A stretch of DNA of 10,026 bases, taken from assembly GCA_043101835.1 (NCBI GenBank), contig JBICHM010000209.1, positions 1 to 10,026 of the forward strand, given 5' to 3'. Origin of the DNA: JBICHM01 sp043101835. Lineage in GTDB: Bacteria > Planctomycetota > Phycisphaerae > Phycisphaerales > UBA1924. A program made the position numbers and the translations under genes. The stretch's first letter is position 1, and each line of letters starts with the position of its first letter. Below the pieces are notes generated by a model, which saw nothing but the letters and a program-made list of their open reading frames with translations, did not search any database and had not been told where the DNA came from. Of this stretch, positions 5,536-10,026 are shown piece by piece.

Positions 5536-6105
5536 ATGATGCTTCGCGCCACCGTTGTGCTGGCTGCGTGCGCCCTGCTGTGTGGCGCCTGCGGCGAGCA
5601 GTCCCCCGAAGACGCCGCCACGACGTCGCCGTCGAACCCACCCTCGACGGAGCAGCCGACTGCGCCGGCGAACTCGATGAACGCCAGCCCGTCCACCGCT
5701 GGCGACGCCCAGCAGGCCGCCGACGCGGCGCAGGACGCCGTGGAGGATGTCGCGCAGCAGGCCGAGGAGACGGCGTCGCAGATCACCGACGACATGCGCG
5801 CCGCGATGACCGGCTACCTCGAGCAGTTGTCCGCCGCCATCGGCAGCCTCGAAGGGATCGAGAGCCAGATGAGCGCGATGACCAAGTCGCCGGAGCTCAA
5901 GTCGATCATCGATCAGATGCAGGGCTTCCGCGATCAGTTGGGCGCGCTGCCCGATGAGACGCTCACGGCGCTCAAGTCCGAGTTCAGCGCGCAGCTGAAC
6001 GGCCTGACCGAGCGCCTGCAGCAGGAGATCGACCGGATCTCCAGCAACCCGGATCTGGCCGGCACGCTCGGCGAGCTCCTCCAGCAGATTCCGTCGCTCG
6101 GCTGA
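5536..6105 (+). CDS. Putative helical/coiled-coil lipoprotein of unknown function
   Basis: The 189-residue product begins MMLRATVVLAACALLCGAC, a lipoprotein-like signal with Cys19 as the likely lipidated residue; the -3 residue is Cys rather than Leu, so lipidation is probable rather than certain. A disordered Pro/Ser/Thr linker follows (about 21-55), then an Ala/Gln-rich helix (57-84) containing DAQQAADAAQDAVEDVAQQ. The rest is amphipathic helix: LEQLSAAIGSLEGIESQM (95-112), MQGFRDQLGALPDETLTALKSEF, and LTERLQQEIDRI (157-168). No family is recognised. GGGAGAAAGGA just upstream serves either ATG at 5536 or 5539. The next gene, 122 bp away, is an MscS channel sharing the Ala/Gln-rich segment, so an envelope role coupled to the channel is plausible but unproven. 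Confidence 0.8.
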   Translation: MMLRATVVLAACALLCGACGEQSPEDAATTSPSNPPSTEQPTAPANSMNASPSTAGDAQQAADAAQDAVEDVAQQAEETASQITDDMRAAMTGYLEQLSAAIGSLEGIESQMSAMTKSPELKSIIDQMQGFRDQLGALPDETLTALKSEFSAQLNGLTERLQQEIDRISSNPDLAGTLGELLQQIPSLG

Positions 6106-6178
6106 GCGATCTGCAGCGTTGTGTCCCGCTCCGCCGGCGAGTCGTCTGTCGTGCGCGCGGATCTGTTTCTTCATGCCT

Positions 6179-6200
6179 GACGGCGCTGGGGGCAGCCGTC
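6179..6200 (+). other. Small bulged hairpin in the gap before the MscS gene
   Basis: GACGG (6179-6183) pairs with CCGTC (6196-6200); inside, CTG (6186-6188) pairs with CAG (6193-6195) around a GGGG loop, leaving a 2-nt bulge. No T-tract follows. It lies 27 nt before the MscS ATG. The 6106-6227 gap shows no convincing promoter, so read-through from the lipoprotein gene is likely. Confidence 0.3.
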
Positions 6201-6227
6201 GTCACCCCGTAATCGTGAGAGATCTCA

Positions 6228-7160
6228 ATGCACATCCCCATTCCAATGTTCCTGCTCCAGGACGCAACGCCTGCCGACGCCCAGCAGGCCGCCGAGGCGG
6301 CCGGTGACGCGGCCCAGCAGGGGGGCGAGTCCTCCGGCGGCATCACGGAGCTTGTCAGCGATCCGTCGCAGGTGATGGACCTCTTCGAGACCTACGGCAT
6401 CCCGGCGATCAAGGCGCTCGTTCTTCTCTTCATCGCCTACCTCATCGCAGGCTGGGCGAAGCGCGTCACCACCGGCACGCTCAAGAAGGCGAAGTTCGAC
6501 CTCACCCTGACGAAGTTCCTCTCGAACCTCGTCCGCTGGGCGATCCTGATCCTCGCGATCGTCGGCATCCTGGGCATGTTCGGGTTCCAGACCGCCTCCT
6601 TCGCGGCGGTCATCGGTGGTTCGGCCCTCGCCATCGGCCTCGCGTTCCAGGGATCGCTGAGCAACATGGCGGCGGGCGTGATGCTGCTGGTCTTCCGGCC
6701 CTACAAGGTGGGTGATTTCATCAACGCCGCGGGCGTCGCCGGCGTCGTCAACGAGATCGAGCTGTTCACCACCACGCTCGACACGCCCGACAACCGGCGC
6801 ATCATCGTGCCCAACGGCAGCATCTTCGGCGCGACGATCGAGAACGTGAGCCACCACCCGACCCGTCGCGTCGATGTGAATGTCGGCGTCGAGTACGGCG
6901 CCGACATCGACAAGACGCGCGAGGTGCTCATGAAGGCCGCGTCCGACATCGAAGGACGCCTGACCGACAAGGAGCCGGTCGTCTACCTGACCGGCCTCGG
7001 CGCCAGCAGCGTCGACTGGGTCATCCGCATCTGGGCGAACTCGGGCGACTTCTGGCCCGTGAAGGAGCGCCTCACGCGCGCCGCCAAGTACGCGCTCGAT
7101 GAGGCCGGCATCGGCATTCCCTTCCCGCAGATGGACGTGCACCTGTTCAAGCAGGACTGA
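6228..7160 (+). CDS. MscS-family small-conductance mechanosensitive channel
   Basis: The 310-residue protein is close to E. coli MscS (286) in size and has the same plan: three inner-membrane helices and a cytoplasmic domain. An Ala/Gln/Gly-rich N-terminal extension (about 12-40) precedes TM1 (about 57-76), TM2 (about 101-120) and the pore helix TM3 (124-155), which shows the family's small-residue packing, FAAVIGGSALAIGLAFQGSLSNMAAG. RPYKVGDFI (157-165) opens the beta domain, and TTLDTPDNRRIIVPNGSI (182-199) is the conserved MscS segment. The protein ends GIGIPFPQMDVHLF, as usual for the C-terminal alpha/beta domain. It releases solutes upon hypo-osmotic shock. The ATG at 6228 has only a weak GAGAG upstream; ATG at 6246 is an alternative that removes six residues. 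A strong terminator ends the unit. Confidence 0.95.
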   Translation: MHIPIPMFLLQDATPADAQQAAEAAGDAAQQGGESSGGITELVSDPSQVMDLFETYGIPAIKALVLLFIAYLIAGWAKRVTTGTLKKAKFDLTLTKFLSNLVRWAILILAIVGILGMFGFQTASFAAVIGGSALAIGLAFQGSLSNMAAGVMLLVFRPYKVGDFINAAGVAGVVNEIELFTTTLDTPDNRRIIVPNGSIFGATIENVSHHPTRRVDVNVGVEYGADIDKTREVLMKAASDIEGRLTDKEPVVYLTGLGASSVDWVIRIWANSGDFWPVKERLTRAAKYALDEAGIGIPFPQMDVHLFKQD

Positions 7161-7187
7161 TCGTCCTGGCAACGCAGCGACCGATTC

Positions 7188-7221
7188 CGCGGCCGGCGCG
7201 CCCTCGCGCCGGCCGCGTTTT
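7188..7221 (+). terminator. Rho-independent terminator after the MscS gene
   Basis: A perfect 13-bp GC-rich stem (CGCGGCCGGCGCG at 7188-7200 and its complement at 7205-7217) closes a CCCT loop (7201-7204) and is followed at once by TTTT (7218-7221). It lies 27 bp beyond the MscS stop. The T-tract overlaps the -35-like element of the next unit. Confidence 0.9.
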
Positions 7222-7247
7222 CATGCGCCCCCGCCGTCGGCTATCCT
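7218..7247 (+). promoter_or_regulatory. Putative promoter of the fatty acid hydroxylase-family gene
   Basis: TTTTCA (7218-7223) and TATCCT (7242-7247) are separated by 18 bp; each agrees with the sigma70 consensus at four of six positions. Transcription would start near 7254-7256, giving a leader of about 70 nt. The -35 shares bases with the T-tract of the preceding terminator. Confidence 0.42.
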
Positions 7248-7285
7248 CAACTGACACGCCGGATCGTGGGGTTGCTCGTGGGGAG

Positions 7286-7321
7286 CGTGCGGCTCGGTGC
7301 GGCGTCGATGGCCTCCGCACG
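7286..7321 (+). other. Hairpin abutting the start codon of the hydroxylase-family gene
   Basis: CGTGCGG (7286-7292) and CCGCACG (7315-7321) are perfect 7-bp complements; the second arm ends at the base before the ATG at 7322. GGGGAG (7280-7285), the only Shine-Dalgarno-like sequence, lies directly before the first arm. Folding would bring it next to the start codon. Confidence 0.35.
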
Positions 7322-8281
7322 ATGTTTGACGCCGAATCACTCACCTCGCCCGCCGCAGCCGGCATCGCGCTCGCCCTCCTCTGGATCGGCGAGGGCGCCG
7401 CGCCCATGTTCCACCACGACGGAGCGCGCGTCCGCCACCGCCTGCGGAACATCGGGCTCGGCCTGCTCAACGCGCTGGTCACCGGCGCCGGCTTCGCGGC
7501 GCTCACCTACGCCGCGGTCCAGACCTTCGCCCGCAACGACCTTGGCGTGCTCCGCACCGTCGAGTTTCACTGGGCCATCGAGTGGGCCATCGTCTTCTGC
7601 CTGATTGATCTCTCACACTACCTCTTCCATGTCGCGGCCCACCACGTGCCGCTGCTGTGGCGCATGCATCTGGTGCATCACCACGATCACGACATCGATG
7701 TGACCAGCGCGATGCGCTTCCACACGATCGAGATCGCCGTGCAATGCACGCTCATGCTCGCCGTGTACGCGCTTGTGGGCGCTTCGATGGGGCAGATCCT
7801 GCTCTACGAGGCGGTCCTGCTCCCGGTCGCGATGTTCCACCATGCGAATGTGGCGATCAGTGAGCCGATCGACCGGGTGCTGCGCCTCATCATCGTCACC
7901 CCCCGCATGCACTGGGTGCACCACAGCCGCTGGCAACCCGAGACCGACAGCAACTTCTCCGCCGTGCTGTCGATCTGGGACCGCGTCTTCGGCTCGTACC
8001 GCTGGCGGCGCGATCCGCACACCATCGACTTCGGCCTCGACGGCTACGACGATGAGCGCTCTCGCACCCTCACCGGAATGCTGGCGGCGCCCTTCGAGCC
8101 GGTCCGGAGCGAATACGGCGTCGCGCCGGAGCGCGGCGCATCGGCGCCCGTCCCGCCCCTGCTCGCGCAGCCGTTCCTCGCACTGGGCGTGGCCTTCAGC
8201 AGGTGGCGCCGGCGCCGGCGCATCGCGCAGCGCCGCACCGCGCGCCGCGGCTCGCTGCGACGCGTCAGCGCAAACGCATGA
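7322..8281 (+). CDS. Fatty acid hydroxylase / sterol desaturase-family membrane di-iron protein
   Basis: The 319-residue protein has the histidine clusters of the FA_hydroxylase superfamily (PF04116), which bind a di-iron centre at the cytoplasmic membrane face: HYLFH (99-103) and HH (107-108); HLVHHH (116-121); HHAN (173-176); and HWVHH (197-201). Hydrophobic segments lie at about 11-22, 46-66, 88-97 and 146-172. Superfamily members hydroxylate or desaturate sterols, carotenoids or fatty acids; the substrate cannot be told here. The C-terminus (294-315) is extremely arginine-rich, with RWRRRRRIAQRRTARRG, and is probably a cytoplasmic tail. ATG at 7322 is preferred because an upstream in-frame ATG at 7223 lies before the predicted transcription start. 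The last 17 bp overlap lepB on the other strand. Confidence 0.88.
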   Translation: MFDAESLTSPAAAGIALALLWIGEGAAPMFHHDGARVRHRLRNIGLGLLNALVTGAGFAALTYAAVQTFARNDLGVLRTVEFHWAIEWAIVFCLIDLSHYLFHVAAHHVPLLWRMHLVHHHDHDIDVTSAMRFHTIEIAVQCTLMLAVYALVGASMGQILLYEAVLLPVAMFHHANVAISEPIDRVLRLIIVTPRMHWVHHSRWQPETDSNFSAVLSIWDRVFGSYRWRRDPHTIDFGLDGYDDERSRTLTGMLAAPFEPVRSEYGVAPERGASAPVPPLLAQPFLALGVAFSRWRRRRRIAQRRTARRGSLRRVSANA

Positions 8282-8990
8282 ACCAGCGGTCGAAGCGAGG
8301 CATGTAGCCTCGGTCCGGATCGACGCTCAGCGCGACATACCCGCTGCGTCCATACAGATCGCCGCGCGTCGCGAAGCCGAACACGCGCGAATCGCGGCTC
8401 TGATCGCGATTGTCGCCCAGCACGAGGTACCGGTCCTTCGGGATTGTGATCTCGCCCACCGGCGGCAGGTCCGGCAGGCTGGGCGTAAACGCCACGGCGT
8501 GGGAGCGACCGGGCAGGCGCTCGGTGAGGACCTCCACCCGCACCGTGCGTCCGTCGGGAAGGCGCTCGGCCCGCCCCTCCGGCTCCCCCTCGTACCGCAC
8601 CGGCGCCCCGTTGATCACCAGCCGCCCGTCGCGCACCGCGATGCGATCCCCCGGCACGCCGACAACGCGCTTCACGAGCCGATCGCCGCTGTCGGGCGAG
8701 CGCAGCGTGATGATGTCGCCGCGTGCCGGCTCGTCCCACTGCGCGATCCACAGGCGCGTGAAGGGCACGCGAAGCCCGAACGCCAGCTTGTTCACGAAGA
8801 TCCGATCGCCCTCGAGAATCGTCGGACGCATCGATCCCGACGGCACATCATTCCAATCGGCGATCACCGATCGGATCGGCGCCAGGACGCCGATCACGAC
8901 GACAAAGGGCACGACGTTGCGTCGGATCCACCGCCAGACGCGTGCGCTCCGCGTCCTCGCCTCCTGCTCGGGTGTCGTCGTCTTCGCCAT
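8265..8990 (-). CDS. lepB: Type I signal peptidase
   Basis: Signal peptidase I cleaves signal peptides from exported proteins at the outer face of the cytoplasmic membrane. The 241-residue protein has a cytoplasmic basic N-terminus, one membrane anchor (about 26-44), and the conserved S26 boxes in order: PSGSMRPTI (50-58) with nucleophile Ser53; GDRIFVNKLAFG (61-72); RGDIITLRSP (90-99); KRVVGVPGD (107-115) with the general-base Lys107; and LGDNRDQSRDSR in the C-terminal half. A single anchor and about 240 residues are typical outside the enterobacteria. The start is fixed by AAGGAGG (9003-8997 on the minus strand) six nt upstream. It converges on the hydroxylase-family gene with a 17-bp tail-to-tail overlap and diverges from the HIT gene over 123 bp. 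It would serve the exported proteins elsewhere in the window, though not the lipoproteins, which need signal peptidase II. Confidence 0.95.
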   Translation of the reverse strand: MAKTTTPEQEARTRSARVWRWIRRNVVPFVVVIGVLAPIRSVIADWNDVPSGSMRPTILEGDRIFVNKLAFGLRVPFTRLWIAQWDEPARGDIITLRSPDSGDRLVKRVVGVPGDRIAVRDGRLVINGAPVRYEGEPEGRAERLPDGRTVRVEVLTERLPGRSHAVAFTPSLPDLPPVGEITIPKDRYLVLGDNRDQSRDSRVFGFATRGDLYGRSGYVALSVDPDRGYMPRFDRWFMRLR

Positions 8991-9113
8991 CGGTCGCCTC
9001 CTTCGCGTTCCTGCCGGAGTGTCTACCCGGATGCGCCGCCCCGGTTGATCCGGCGGGCCATTCGGGGCCGCGAACGTCGGAGCAGGACCGCCCAGCCGCT
9101 ACGCTTTGCCCAT
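8991..9113. other. Divergent lepB / HIT intergenic region
   Basis: This 123-bp gap carries the AAGGAGG ribosome-binding site for lepB (minus strand, 9003-8997) and a -10-like box for the HIT gene (9100-9105). On the minus strand a TAGACA (+ strand TGTCTA at about 9020-9025) could be a -10 for lepB, but no matching -35 is evident. Confidence 0.4.
9100..9105 (+). promoter_or_regulatory. -10-like box of a probable leaderless transcript (HIT gene)
   Basis: TACGCT lies 8 nt before the ATG at 9114, so transcription should begin at or beside the start codon. No Shine-Dalgarno is present upstream. The -35 region is weak. Confidence 0.4.
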
Positions 9114-9539
9114 ATGGCCAGCGATCCCACCGCCGCATGCCCGTTCTGCGACCCGCGCGCCCGGTGGCGCGACGACCTTCTCATCGCCGAGAGGCCGGGC
9201 GCGTGGCTGTACCTCTGCGACGATCAGGCCTTCCCGGCGTGGTCGGTCGCGATCGCGAAGCGCCACGCGACGGACCTCTTCGAACTCGAGGGCGAGGAGC
9301 GTGCGCAGTTCATGGCTGCGTGCGCCTCGCTCAGCCGCGCGGTCCGCGTGGTCGCCGGCGCCGCCCACATGAACTACGCGTCGCTCGGAAACGTCGTGCG
9401 CCACCTGCATGTTCATTGCATCCCGCGCCGCCCCGACGACGGTCACTGGGGCGCCGCCCCGTGGCCCCACGAGACGTCACCGACCGACCCGGGCCGCGCC
9501 CGCGAGACCATCGCCCGCCTCCGCGAAGCGCTCGGCTGA
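9114..9539 (+). CDS. HIT-family nucleotide hydrolase/transferase
   Basis: The 141-residue protein carries the histidine triad HLHVH (97-101) in the context NYASLGNVVRHLHVHCIPR; the middle or last His is the usual nucleophile for the nucleotidyl intermediate. Family members hydrolyse AMP-lysine, Ap4A or other dinucleoside polyphosphates. CPFC (9-12) at the N-terminus is common in HIT hydrolases and may bind zinc together with a later His. ERPGAWLYLCDDQAFPAWSVAIAKRH (26-51) is the first beta-hairpin of the fold. The short tail resembles single-domain HIT hydrolases rather than GalT. It starts with no ribosome-binding site, 8 nt after a -10-like box. It is probably a cytosolic housekeeping enzyme; the exact substrate is not assignable. 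Confidence 0.9.
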   Translation: MASDPTAACPFCDPRARWRDDLLIAERPGAWLYLCDDQAFPAWSVAIAKRHATDLFELEGEERAQFMAACASLSRAVRVVAGAAHMNYASLGNVVRHLHVHCIPRRPDDGHWGAAPWPHETSPTDPGRARETIARLREALG

Positions 9540-9561
9540 CGCGCACCGCAGGCCGGCCGAC

Positions 9562-9567
9562 TATCAT
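9562..9567 (+). promoter_or_regulatory. Possible -10 box for the last gene
   Basis: TATCAT matches four of six consensus positions. The nearest -35-like sequence, CTGACG (9536-9541) over the HIT stop codon, leaves a 20-bp spacer, which is too long for confidence. A start near 9575 would give a leader of about 67 nt. Confidence 0.28.
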
Positions 9568-9641
9568 CCTTCCTTCGCCACAGGCTCGTGCGACGGCGCC
9601 GCGTCGGCGCCGGCGCGGAGCGGAGACGGAGCCATCGCGCC

Positions 9642-10026
9642 GTGGGGTCGAACGCCGCCTTCGTCGTGACGCTGCTGGACACCGGCGCCCGCGCCGTGGC
9701 GTCGAGCGCCGCCGAGACGCTGCTCGAGCGCCACCCCGAGCTCGAGGCGCGCTTTCAGCCCGACCCCTTCGCCGGGTGGATGGACCACTTCACCGGGCGG
9801 ATCGGGCAGCTCGCCGCAGCGATGAGCGCGGGCGCACCGGCGCTCTTCGCCGCCGACATCGCCTGGGCGCGCGCGGCGTTCGAGTCCCGCGATGTCCCGG
9901 TCGACGACCTCCGCGCCAGCCTCGACGCGCTCGAAGCAGCGGTCGATGACTCGCTGCCCGACCACGCCCGCGGCGCCTGCGCGCCGTGCTTCACCGCCGC
10001 GCGGAAACGCCTCGACGAGCAGATCG
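9642..10026 (+). CDS. N-terminal part of helical protein, possibly MtbC1-like cobalamin-binding protein; 3'-truncated
   Basis: The frame from GTG at 9642 stays open to the window end (128 residues seen). GGAG (9628-9631) lies 10 nt upstream; GTG at 9666 is an alternative. The sequence is all-helical: AETLLERHPELEARF (25-39), MDHFTGRIGQLAAAMSAGAPALFAADIAWARAAFESRDVPVDDLRASLDALEAAVDDSLPD, then a further helix with CAPC near residue 113. The pattern 'A-G-x-P-x-L-F-x-x-x-I-A-W-A-R ... R-x-V-P-x-x-D-L' resembles, from memory, the helical domain that precedes the B12-binding domain in MtbC1-like corrinoid proteins and some light- or methyl-transfer regulators. The diagnostic DxHxxG motif would be beyond the window, so this is a tentative call. 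The coding call itself is firmer: steady codon-position GC bias and no stop. Confidence 0.6.
   Translation, partial: MGSNAAFVVTLLDTGARAVASSAAETLLERHPELEARFQPDPFAGWMDHFTGRIGQLAAAMSAGAPALFAADIAWARAAFESRDVPVDDLRASLDALEAAVDDSLPDHARGACAPCFTAARKRLDEQI

Noticed and set aside
6094..6109. TCGCTC/GAGCGA hairpin over the lipoprotein stop codon as a terminator
   Set aside because: The 6-bp stem has no T-tract; it is weak for a GC-rich genome.
6219..6226. GAGATCTC palindrome before the MscS ATG as a regulator site
   Set aside because: It is only 8 bp, and overlaps the weak ribosome-binding site, which is the simpler explanation.
8044..9113. Long overlapping frames on both strands over lepB
   Set aside because: LepB has all catalytic boxes in the correct order; the other frames give no recognisable protein.

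Overview
The window is very GC-rich, densely packed bacterial chromosomal DNA with short intergenic gaps. Gene content suggests a Planctomycetes/Phycisphaerae-type bacterium: an RNHCP zinc protein, a DUF1579 protein with a histone H1-like Lys/Arg/Ala tail, a diderm-type type I signal peptidase, Tat and lipoprotein exports, and the start of what looks like an MtbC1-like corrinoid-binding protein. This taxonomic reading is inference; there is no rRNA or other marker in the window. I see no mobile element, CRISPR array, tRNA or rRNA.

Layout. (1) 1-618, the 3' part of a class I SAM methyltransferase. (2) 619-1209, a promoter-like site whose -35 overlaps the methyltransferase stop, a roughly 200-nt leader with a strong hairpin, then the RNHCP gene. 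(3) 1233-1985 on the minus strand, the basic-tailed DUF1579 protein, converging on RNHCP and diverging from the next cluster. (4) 2192-5419, five tightly spaced plus-strand genes, probably one operon: an exported NTF2/SnoaL-like protein, a Tat-exported ankyrin-repeat protein, a SRPBCC protein, a conserved-looking protein of unknown function, and a lipoprotein joining a Cys-dependent phosphatase domain to a cytochrome c'-like C-terminus. (5) 5536-7160, a helical lipoprotein followed by an MscS-type channel; both carry the same Ala/Gln-rich segment, and a strong intrinsic terminator follows. (6) 7322-8281, a fatty acid hydroxylase/sterol desaturase-family membrane protein whose 3' end overlaps lepB on the opposite strand by 17 bp. 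(7) 8265-8990 minus, the type I signal peptidase, divergent from (8) 9114-9539, a HIT protein that appears to be made from a leaderless mRNA. (9) 9642-end, the N-terminal part of a helical protein.

The envelope is the common theme. Exported, lipid-anchored or integral membrane products come from 2192, 2679, 4490, 5536, 6228, 7322 and 8265. The most unusual proteins are the phosphatase-cytochrome fusion at 4490-5419 and the histone-tail-DUF1579 fusion at 1233-1985. Expression signals are of several kinds: three cluster genes share a GGAGATC ribosome-binding element, several transcription units have a TAnnnT -10-like box a short distance upstream, and two starts are preceded by hairpins.
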